Of a stretch of DNA of 64,000 nucleotides, positions 1-11,400 are shown in pieces (position 1 is the first letter of the stretch; every line of letters starts with the position of its first letter). The DNA lies in the NCBI RefSeq assembly GCF_032854445.1, contig NC_088300.1:46536984-46600983 (forward strand). The letters are read 5' to 3'. The position numbers and the translations under genes are program-made. Under the pieces are notes generated by a model. The model saw nothing but the letters and a program-made list of their open reading frames with translations, was not told the DNA's origin and did not search any database. The DNA is from Liolophura sinensis (Eukaryota > Mollusca > Polyplacophora > Chitonida > Chitonidae).

Positions 1-1690
1 CAGTCCTCTTATCCCACGATAATACCCAATCTCGCTGTGTTTGCCTTCTTAAATGAATCATGCTTAAAAGCTATTCAAACCAGCCCATCGGAGGTCAAAA
101 ATCTGCTTCTTTCCCTGAACACCAAAAGAGCGCCAGGTATAGACGAAATTACCAACTATATACTTAAACATTGTGCTTAATCAATAGCCTTTTCTCGTTC
201 CTATTTGTTCAATTGCTCACTACAATCTGGAGAGTTCTTGTCTTCATGGAAGTTGTCACGGGTTTGACCGATTTATAAAAGGGGGACAGGCATGACATAT
301 CTAATTACACACCTTGTGTCTCTTCAACCATCATTGTCGAAAATCCTGGAAAAGATTGTTTCAGTTATATGAATACTGCACTTCAACCCATCTATTGATC
401 CCTAATAACTCCGGGTTCAAACATGGCGATTCCACAGTAAAACCAATGACTAAATATAGTTCACAAAATTTACCAAGGTTTGGACAGTAGAGATGATATG
501 TGCTGGGAATTTCTGGACGTAAGTAGGGCTTTTGATACGGTATGGCATGACGGTTTAATTTTCAAACTGAAGCATTTTGGAGTGGATGTAGCATTGTTAC
601 CATGGATTAAGAGCTACTTAAGTGGTAAATATAATAATATATGTGCTAACGGAGTCAGCTCGAACAGTGAGCGTATTTTCACTGGTGTACCACAGGGACC
701 CGTTGTGGGTCCTCTTTTTATTTCTTACATATGTTAATGATATCAGTATAAACATCGAATGTAACATTAACATCTTTGCAGTTGATACCTCACTAGCTGA
801 ACAGGTGCAAGATGTGACCACATCCGAAGAAAAGATCAACAGAGACTTGATAAGACTGTCTAATTAGGTAGAACAATGGCTTGTAATGTTTAATGCCCTT
901 AAAACTGTATACTTATATATGTCCTTGAAAAAAAATATTGTTTAACCGAAACTCTGCATCCAAGGAATTGAAGAAGAGAGTGTAAAATGCCACAAGCACT
1001 TACGCATTATCCTACAACAATACGGGAACCATATCAGGGATATTGTTAGCAAGGCTAGTAAGAAATGAAGTATTACGACAAGAGCGAAATGCACTCTTGG
1101 ACGTAAATGTATTTGTACATTAAATAAGAGTTCCATTAGACCTATTCTTGAGTATGGTGATGTTTTATTTAATAATTGCGGTATAAAGTTATCACAACAT
1201 ATGGAGCGAATTGCGTACTATTCTGTGTTTTGGGATTATTTCCAAAAGCGCCCGTGTGAAATTTTAATCAGTGGATCCAGTGAATTAAGTACAGATGATA
1301 AGGTATCTGTCTTTACATGTCTCCAACGTTTCATGGTGTATTAGCTCTCTATTTTTCACCTATTTTTAATCATATTTCCTATATATTACTCATATTTAAT
1401 ATGTTTTTATATGTTTTGTATGTTACTGTATGTATACACTTGCATGTATATGTTCAGGTATTTATTTGGAAATACACGTGCATACATTTGTGTTCAGGTA
1501 TACATATGAATATTTCACCTGTATAATTATCATTATATAAATATCAGTGTTTATCTGTATACCTTATAATTGTTATATCTGTATTATACTTAATTGCGAA
1601 CAAATGTATGTCAGAGGAGATCCCCTAGAGGCCAATTGGCTGTGGGTTATCCTCATTAGATAAATAAAGAACTAAATTAAAATAATATCA
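1..1690 (+). mobile_element. Degenerate non-LTR (LINE) retrotransposon, 3' part
   Basis: Remnant of a LINE reverse transcriptase and its 3' end. Near 120-180 the frame reads a KRAPGIDEI-type motif typical of the N-terminal part of LINE RT. Positions 510-740 read FLDVSRAFDTVWHD and later GVPQGPVVGPLF, the RT palm motifs. A shift of frame around 720 continues into YVNDI and FAVDTSL, where an intact element would have FADD; the first catalytic aspartate is therefore lost. Around 1125-1220 SSIRPILEYGDVLF and ERIAYYS match the usual region after the RT. Stops and frameshifts interrupt all of it, so it is dead. The 3' end is placed at the ATAAATAAAGAACTAAATT stretch near 1660-1685. The 5' end lies outside the window. 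The clade (Jockey- or CR1-like) was not resolved. Confidence 0.85.
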
Positions 1691-1707
1691 GCCTTCATGT
1701 ATCGAAA

Positions 1708-1755
1708 AATCTCCGTCGTGAAATAAAATCACGACGTTTCCCTATCGGAGGTGTA
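1708..1755. repeat. Short nested inverted repeat
   Basis: CGTCGTGA and TCACGACG form an 8-bp stem around an A/T loop, and an outer CTCCG / CGGAG pair brackets it. It sits between the LINE tail and the splice-site array. It may be a remnant of a foldback element; no function is claimed. Confidence 0.4.
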
Positions 1756-1828
1756 AATCAATCGGCGAACCAAATATCTTTGATTATCTCTTATTAGCAC
1801 ATTTTACAGCCACTAATATTCTCCACCG

Positions 1829-2490
1829 GAGGTTTACCACGTGCCAGAGTACACATTTCTGCATAAATCTCTTTACCTATTTCTTATTGCCACATATTAT
1901 AACCGCGATTTATCCCCACAGGAAATGTACCGCGTGCTGGAGTATACCTTTCTGCATAAATCTCTTTACCTATTTCTTATTGCCACATATTATAACCGCG
2001 ATTTGTCCCCACAGGAAATTTACCACGTGCCAGAGTGCACCTTTCTGCATAATTCTCTTTACCTATTTCTTATTGCCACATATTATAACCACTTTTTGTC
2101 CTCACAGGAAATGCACCGTGTGCTGGAGTAAAGCCTTTTGTATAAATCTCTTTACCTATTTCTTATTATCACATACTACAACCACTATTTGCCCTCACAA
2201 GAAGTGTACCGCGTGCTGGAGTACAAGCTTTCTGCACAAACCTCTTTACCTATTTCTTATTGCTATATATGACCACCACTATTTATCCCCACAAGAAGTG
2301 TACCGCGTGCTGGAGTACAAGCTTTCTGCACAAATCCCTTTACCTATTTCTTATTGTCACATATTACAACCACTATTTGTCTCCATAGGAAGTGTACCGT
2401 GTGCTGGAGTACAAGCTTTCTGCACAAATCTCTTTACCTATTTCTTATTGCCACATGTTACAACTTTTATTTGTCTCCTCCAGGAAGTGT
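1829..2490 (+). repeat. 93-95 bp tandem array containing repeated 3' splice sites
   Basis: Seven units precede the true exon at 2484. The anchor TACC(A/G)C occurs at 1835, 1928, 2021, 2114 (as CACC), 2207, 2301, 2395 and 2490, so spacings are 93, 93, 93, 93, 94, 94 and 95. Each unit consists of the first ~35 nt of the exon, then the pyrimidine-rich intron end (TTTACCTATTTCTTATTG) and a terminal CCCCACAG, CTCACAAG, CCATAG or CCTCCAG. The 93-bp units are multiples of three, so long open frames run through the array; these are a by-product of the period, not a gene. The last units (2207 onward) resemble the true exon most. Confidence 0.92.
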
Positions 2491-5400
2491 ACCGCGTGCT
2501 GGAGTACAAGCTTTTGCACAAATCCCTCCACCTTACCTTCAACATTCACACGGATACCTGGAATGTGGCCGCCCTGAAGAAAGCCGTCAGTTTGGTGGAG
2601 CACAAGGCCTTCACGTATGTATACCTGTATGGGCTATCTAGCGCAAACAGTATTTCAGTTTCTTTATATCATTAATATGCTTTACAACCGACTCAATATT
2701 ATTTCAGTTATCATGACGAAGGTATAAATGAAAAATTCTTAAATCTGATGTTAAGTAACAATCAATCAATGAATCAAGCATTCAATAGATCAGTAATGAG
2801 AAAGATGTTGTAGCTTAGTCAGAAGAAAACAGTGACTTCTAGACGATTTTGGGATGTACGAAGTACGATGCATACTCATTGCTGAAGTTTGACTGTTCTC
2901 CATATTAGATTTTAGAGACCGCTTTAAAGGACAGTTGTATCATTTGATACTTTCAACTGATATTTTGAATGCTGTCTTTCGCAGGTTTGAACAGTTGCAC
3001 TGCATCCGTGTGGCTTACCAGCTGTACGAACACCAAGACAGCAAGGGGATGTTACTTCAGCAGCGAGTCATACTCAGGACCCTTAAGGTAATATGTGCAT
3101 GCCCTCTGTGCTGTGGAAGACACCTCTGATCTTTGTATTTAGAAATTTAGAGCTATAAAACCTGCAAGGTACAGAAATTGGCTATCTCTGTTTCTGTTTT
3201 TATATGAAATAAATCCTTGCACTATATTAACTTAGTCTAACAGGTGTGATATCTCTGATTTTTTCCCCCATAGGCCTACATATGTTTTAAAGACGAGCAC
3301 ACTTTGATATTCCCATTTTGGGCTAACTTGATAAATTTTTTAAAAAATGATCTTTTTTATGTCGCTATTAATTGTGGTATATGCATCTCTTTGGGATTTG
3401 GAATTACTGTTGTTTTTGGACGGAAATTTAAAGTATACAATAACATTTTTATACCTTTAATGCTGGGTTTTTCTATTACTCATTTATTTTATTGGGATTA
3501 GACACCGAGCCTCAGAGTATTTTACTTTATATATGGTGCCTTTTTAGGTTTGTTAGCCTTAAAAAAGCTGTCTAAAACCTTATATAGTTAGTGAACTCAG
3601 ATTAGATTATGATCCTGATAAACTTATTTTTACCTCCAGATGTGTGGCCGGACAATAGCTCCATTAAAACTGATGCACCGTCTCAAACATATGAAGGGCT
3701 ATTTCGTGGAAGGCGGTAGAATACAACTTGATGAATTCCTCGACTTAATTCTCTGGTAAGTGCGGGATGAAATACAACCTACGTTATAGGCCTAATATGT
3801 GCTGTTCATGTAATGTCGATCAGAATTGAAAGTTGTTAGGAAGTGACTGTCCATGGTTGGTTGAACCATGGGAGTCGAGTCACTGCTGTTGAACACAGTG
3901 GTGGAGGTCAGACCAGTGTCAGTATAGTGCGAGTGCCTAAAGTGTCCAGTCTAATATCTTCAATATATGTTTAGGAAGTATTATAAATATGTCGGCATTG
4001 ATACCGACCTGTTACAAACACCGATTCGATAGGAACGGAGTGAAGTTTAATGTTCATGTTAATGTACACTGAGGGAGGCGGACTTGCAGTCATTTGATGG
4101 AATATAAAAAGCAACAGCCTGGATTGTAAAACTAGAGCAACGACAAAAGTTTGATAGTTGGCAAATGCTTAAATATTAGTAACTTACACACGCCCCCTAA
4201 CCTCATGGCTTAAGGAGATGGTCCAAAACGCATTTAATTGAAATTCATCAGACGTCAGTGGCCTATAATTACTCTAAATGCTGAGTTGTCATCAGATTTA
4301 ATAAACACGAAAACATTAAAACAATGCAAAGGGACTCCCGTGTGACTTTTGTCAACTTCTTATCTTCTGTCACGAACACCGTTTTACCATCCCTGAAAAG
4401 GGAGGTAATTCCGTGAGACTTCTGCACACATACTTTGTGAGTTCTGAATAACTTTTATTCCTTTTAACTGAAAAGAAACAGTGCTGAAGTTGATTTGTGA
4501 TTCGGAACAATTGTAATATTGGAACATTGTACACATATATAGATAACGATAATTGTATCAACAATGTTTCCAATGTAGCTTATCTACAAAGTACCCTGGG
4601 TACCCTACACGTAGGTAGTGTACAGCCTAGCGCACACGGACAACATTTGCTGTCCAAAATTAAATGATTCGGAATATTGGTTACCCGCACACGAGTAACA
4701 TTTGTTGTCCATTTTTGAAGATTCCAGCAGCGAAAACACGGTCACATGATACGTTCAAGGTCATGTGACACTAAAAAGGTGTGTCACAGCTTCCACTTTG
4801 TATATAAGGTGACATTTCCTTAGACGCCTATGTGTTGAAGTAGACGACAACAATTTCACAAGATCCAGATTGTCCGCAGACGAGCGACATTTTGTGCAAG
4901 GCTCATTTGGTCCTGGATTTATTGATGCTCAGAATTAAACAGGCTGAATCTTTGGATCAAGTGTTTCAGACTTCTTGTTGTGGTTACCCGCACACGAGTA
5001 AATTTCGAGGATTTTTTTCTTGTCTGGATCAAGAAATCTCGTTTTCGTCAACAAATCTTGTCTGTATGCGCTGGACTTAAGGATGAGTTCTAAATTCGTG
5101 GCCAAGGGACAAAAAAAATGGCCACCGGTTATGTCTGGGGATAACTGGAAGAAAAACAAATCCACTGATATCCCTTACTTTTCCCAGTCACCATGCAGAA
5201 GCTGATAATGCGTGTACTTTGTAATGAGCAGGTGTGACATATACGAGGGGTTTCAATCAGACGAGCTCATCTACAGTCGTGGGATGGATAATGATTTGTT
5301 CAAGGTAAATCACTACACCTGTAAAAAAATAAGTAATCTTGGTTTTGAAAATCCGCCGTTATGAAAACGTGAATCTGCTACGGTAAAGACATTGGTAGAT

Positions 5401-8400
5401 AAACTCAATACCATACGTAATATTTCATATTCCAGTTTTGTATCAACAGCAATATATCAACGCACTGCTGGCCTAAGTAAAAGTTCTTGAGTGCGACGTA
5501 AAACTCCAATCAAATAATTATACGACGGCAGTTACCATCTATGTTGTAATTACTAACTGGCATGTCTATCTGTCCGTCAGCTGGTTGCCTTTGACCGCAT
5601 GTTAACTCATCATGACCAGAGACTATCTGAACGACTCAACTCGGAATACATGGCAGACGAGTGGGACTTTGGGCAGGAATCTCTGGGAAGTAAACGAATG
5701 TTTAAGGAACCACCAGTCAATGATCAAATTAGAGTCCAGCAGGTAAGCCATTGTGTCCATTTGGCCACATTTTCGCTATACAAATGTTTAATACTGCGAT
5801 CATTTAAAATTGCCATGATTTGATAATTTATTTCTCTTTGATGTAAATGATATCAACATGTCTGAGCACAAGCTAATGGGAAGGCGGCAGTTAGCTGGAA
5901 GCAAGACGTCTAGACGTTTTTAGAATATGGGACGAATTGAATATGAAAAGAAATATGATATACATAGTAGAAGATGACACACGATATTAAAACTGTATAA
6001 TTTTCAAACTAATGAATGTCCGTTAATTATATGATTAGGTTTACTTTAATGTAAAGAAAAGGACACATAATATTATAAGTCTCTGTTTTTCAAATTTACA
6101 AACGTTCAAGAATGCTTGAGAATATTCCAACAAACTCCCAATGGCAACCAGCAAATCTCAAGAAGCTACCAAAAAATGCAATGAAGGTACCGACGGATGT
6201 CAAAATTTTACCCACCCATCTCAAGAAGATACCGGAATATCCCAACAAATCTCCAAATTGTAAGCGAACCAAGAAATCCCAAGGTGATACAAAGAGTCAA
6301 ATATCAAGATGGCACCCGTTTTAACAAATCCTTTTTTTTTTCCCTCGACAGGTTCAGAAACAAAGAGCAGCTTTCCATCCACTGAGGACAGAGGTGGATC
6401 GTTCTCAACACAGGGTTTACCGGTCTCGCGTTGGCTTCGTTAGACCGCGTCCTCTGACGGCTCCAGATCTCACTCGCTATGGGCAGACAACTGCGTCTTC
6501 TAACAAATCTGCCGATGGCACAGTGGCCTTAAGTGCCTACGAAATCATGCAAAAACTGCGTAGAAAGCCCCCTTCATCAGGTAAACCTGTCAATTATTTC
6601 CATTCCCCAAAATACTGACACCGAGTTTTACAAAAATCCATGAGGTTCTTCAGACCGAGAAATATTTGTCAACAAGATAGGGTCGGTTCAATAGACCGGG
6701 GTGGGGGTAGAGGTTTTTTACCTGTTCTAAACAAAAAGTAAAGAAATTTTTTCAGACTTTTTTGAAATTTGGGAGCGCACTTTTTGACACTATAAAAGGT
6801 ATTTTGTGGAATGATCAAATAATAATACCTTACTTATAAACAGTTATCAAAGATGAATTCCTGTCTGGATTTTGTGGTCTTCAAACGCTTACAGTTTTAT
6901 TTTATTATAGAACAGTTTTTCACCGGTGCCCCTTCCTTGATAGATATTTCTTGGTGCATTAGAACGCTCTATTCAGAAACACATACAAGACTGTCATAGT
7001 TATGCCGTTATTATGCGATATTGCACGATGCCTAATTCGGTATTGTATATTTAAGTCTTACTTTAAGTAGGTTGACGGTAACTCCACAAAAAATGATATT
7101 GATATGACCTTTCAAAAATTATATTATCTGTCCTGAAAAGTATTTTTATCTTCTAAAATGGCCAGCACATTTACTCCGTGGCTGTCTACATTCAGTTAAC
7201 TTAATGTCACCGAAAAAATGATCAATAACAACTTCATGCTTTCAGCCGATGCCTCTAAACTACGCCATACCGAACCATTTCAACCAATCGCCACCGAGAG
7301 AAAACATATACCCTCTGTTGTCACAGCTGATGATGTCACAGACGCGGCAAACAAACTTCATGACGTCATGTTTCAAATGGAAACACTGGTGACTAAAAAC
7401 AAGCATAGTTATACAGATGACATGACATACAGGCCCAGGGATCACAAAGCGATTTTAAGCTTAAGTCAAAATTTTAATCTTTAAAATTTATATGTTCCTT
7501 TCCGTTCACAATAACTTATCCAGAATTTACGTTGTCAAGCAATATTTTGACGTTGTTACGTAAGCAATAACAATTTTACAGTGATATGAAATCTTGACTT
7601 AAGCCTAAGTTTGTTTCGTGATCCGGGGGCCCGGTTTTCAGCTACATGAAGGCGTCTTGAAGATTTATTATATCGGGCTCTGGCTAACCCTCGCTTAATC
7701 TGCGGCTTTGTAACTTGAATAAAAGCGGTATAGTTTACGTCGGTTTCCTCAACCCGTCGTATAAATGAAAACTTACACAGAGTATGACGTTATATAAAGA
7801 CCGATCAAATAACTACATAAATGTGTGTAATTGTTATTATTTTTAGGCATCATTAATGCTAAGCCGCATTGTACTGGCACGATTTACCAGTTTTCCCTTC
7901 ACGCACAACATATCATTTAGAGCTTTAATGAGGGTGACATCGAGTGCTTTCCATCAAAAATCACTAACTAGATACACTGTTATACTTTTTTACATTCTCA
8001 TTTCCCAGAACTGGGAATCCGTGATAATTAATAATTTTAAATACTGTGATTAACAATTACCATAGGCCTAGAATCCTGTTTGTCATGCTTTTCAGGAAGT
8101 CAGATACGAATATGAAATGAAAAGAGACCTGGGCTTCCTGTTACCTCATTACACGGGGGGTCCCCGCCGTGTGCACGGTACGTCATCTTGTTCCGTCGGA
8201 TTAGAACATATGTCCTCGTTTATTTTCACTTTTATCGTAGCTGTATCTGGATTGTCCATTTGAGTGCATAAAGTGTACTTTTAATAATGTGCCGAGTTTT
8301 CCCCAGATTACCCCACCTGGTGAATTGAATATAAGTGGTACTTACAGGAGAGATCCTTTCCAGCTTTAAGTAAGTCAGGCTTAAGCTGTGTAGTAGCAAA

Positions 8401-11400
8401 CTGGAATCATAATGCATGTGTAAATAGAGAAAAATTGCCAGTGCGGCTTGGGTCGCCATTAAGCGGGAAAAGGTACCTCATTCGGTAATTTCAGTGAGAT
8501 GACAAGGCATCTTTAACCAGCTGATCCACTGAACAGCATAGCATAATAAATAAACAAAGCGACTGTGAAGAAATTCATTTTGACGATCTCAGTATTGCTA
8601 CTTTAATGAAGTTATCCTCGGGAGAATTTTGCCAAGGGAAGCACGTTTTAGCTATAGAGATGTTTGCAGTAGGCTCCCAGAAAAACATAATGCACAAACA
8701 TGTCTGAAAAGATAAGCATGGTAATAAACATTTATGGTCATCAGAATGATTTTTTCGAAGTTAATTTGCCCCTTTATTGAGGTAGACGTACATCTATACC
8801 TTACCTACCACAAATAAGTTAACGATGCTGCATGCGACTGAGTGAATCTTACATTGTTGTCTGTTATGTACACATCTTCTTGTTTAGGTGATCGGTCACA
8901 AAAGTTACGAGTGACCTCCATTATGTATTGACTGAAAACACTATATTTTTTTTTTCAGGACCGGATTCGGAAATTGCAAAGAATAATCCAAATCTAATTA
9001 AAAAGAAATCTTCAAAAATATCTCTCGAAGGTCGAATTGATCAATTAGTGCATCCTCGTTCCCATGCGTCTGTGAGTCACTCCAGGACGTGTGACGCCAG
9101 GTAAGTTTATCATGCGTATTTTGTAATCATTCCAAAACGTGTGACGCCAGGTAAGTTTATCATGAGTCTTTTGTAATCACTCCAAAACGTGTGATGCCAG
9201 GTAAGTTTATCATGAGTCTTTTGTAATCACTCCGGGACGTGTGACGCCAGGTAAGTTTATCATGAGTCTTTTGTAATCACTCCAAAACGTGTGACGCCAT
9301 GTAAGTTTATCATGAGTCTTTTGTAATCACTCCAAAACGTGTGACGCCAGGTAAGTTTATCATGAGTCTTTTGTAATCACTCCGGGACGTGGAGCGCCAG
9401 GTAAGTTTATCATGAGTTTTTTGTAATCATCCCAAGACGTGTGACGCCAGGTAAGTTTATCGTGAGTCTTTTGTAATCTCTCCAGGACGTGTGACGCCAG
9501 GTAAGTTTATCATGAGTCTTTAGTAATCACTCCAGGACGTGTGACGCCAGGTAAGTTTATCATGAGTCTTTTGTAATCACTCCAGGACGTGTGACGCCAG
9601 GTAAGTTTATCATGAGTCTTTTGCAGTCATTCCAAAACATGGGGCGTCAGATGAGTGTATTACGAGTGTTTTGTACATGAATGAATTGCAGAACTTACAT
9701 GAACAATTAGAATTAAACCCTGATAGAAGTAAATTGACAAGAGGTCATATTTCACCGCTTAATTGTGACCGTTTGCCATCTATCAAACTGTCGTCGCTGC
9801 TCTGGTTTTACTCTCTATGCTATACGTTTTTAACTACATTCAGTAGAAAATCCAAGATATGTGACGCCAGGCAAGTTTATCATGAGTATTCTGTAGTTAT
9901 CTCAAAACAGGGGACGCCAGGTTAGTTTATCATGAGTATTCTGTAGTTATCTCAAAACAGGGGACGCCAGGTTAGTTTATCATGAGTATTCTGTAGTTAT
10001 CTCAAAACAGGGACGCCAGGTTAGTTTATCATGAGTATTCTGTAGTTATCTCAAAACAGGGACGCCAGGTTAGTTTATCATGAGTATTCTGTAGTTATCT
10101 CAAAACAGGTGACGCCAGGTTAATTTATCAGTAGCCTTCATTAGAAAATCCAAGATATGTGACGCGAGGTAAGTTTATCACGAGTATCCTGTCGTCACCC
10201 AAAGACATGACACGCCAGGTGAGTTTATCATGAGTATTATGTAGTCACTCCACGACATGGAACGCCAGGTAAGTTTGTTAGTAGACAACCCTAGACATAG
10301 AACGCCAGGAAAGGATATGGTATGTTAAGGCGGGGAATCAGCCCCAGTGCAAGAAACTGTGCACCTCAAGAAGCGAAACTGACAATAACTGTGACTGACA
10401 GCTGCTGACACACTCGTAGGATATTTCTTTTTTCAGCTCTGTTTTACTTTTCTCTTCCTGTTATATGGACAGCATGCATTGAAGCAATGTATTGGTCATA
10501 AAATTAAAAACGGTAGCCTGCTCCACAAATATCTCTTTTTTTTTCTTTTTTTTTTTTTTTTGGTATTAGACACAGTAGAGTGGGGAAAACCACTGCACCA
10601 CAAATGTAACTTTCTGAAAAATTCTTCAGCACGCAGTTATACACCAACTGGTTAAATACATATATAACAAATATTCAGCCTTATACTTCCGCTACGCTTA
10701 ATGTTAATGTTAATGATAACTGGTGGACCACATGTGCTCTCAACCAGGATTCACTTATGGTTTCGCTATAGTTGCCACACGTTACGTAAAACCATGACTT
10801 AACAGTTATCTACTCTAATTCATGATAATTCCTCTCCGGCCGTACGTGGGAAGGTCTGTGGGAAGGTCTGTCAGCAACCAGAGGATGGTCGTTGGTTTCC
10901 CCCAGGTTCTGCCCGGTTTCTTTCCACCATAATGCTGGCCGCCGTTGTATAACTGAAATATTCTTGAGTACGGCGTAAAACACCAATCAAATATATAAAT
11001 ATTAAATGATTCATGATAACACTTATTTAATGAAAGACAACCTATGTCCTTACTCACTCAAAAATGTATGTTACCAAAGAAAAAGAAATCGTCAGAAGAT
11101 TCGACTTCATCAGTGCACTGGGCTATGAAGGATACCTGACAGACTTTGGCAGAAATACGGACTTTAAACTTATGCCACAATATAACAAAACTGATCATAT
11201 TACATAGTTTATTTTTTACATATGAAGACAAACCTTAACCAAAACGAAACTTTGATAGCACGTAGAAATACAAACGTGAAAGTTTCAGTGAAGATATTTT
11301 TCTGGTTAACGTTGATTTCATTCTGAACATTAAAGACACAGTGCCTCGTTTGAACGGAAAAATTAGCGTATTTTTGGCGAGTTAATACCATGTAAACATC

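Noticed and set aside
1841-2675. Long open frames with repeated Leu/Tyr-rich 31-residue units
   Set aside because: They arise because the 93-bp splice-site array is a multiple of three; they cross the acceptor into the real exon in the wrong frame or as intron sequence.
6112-6385. Short Pro/Lys-rich open frame
   Set aside because: It sits in the intron before the exon at 6352 and reads across the acceptor; the composition comes from local short repeats.
9101-9650. CRISPR-like regular repeats
   Set aside because: Units are contiguous 50-bp tandem copies without unique spacers, in a eukaryotic intron.
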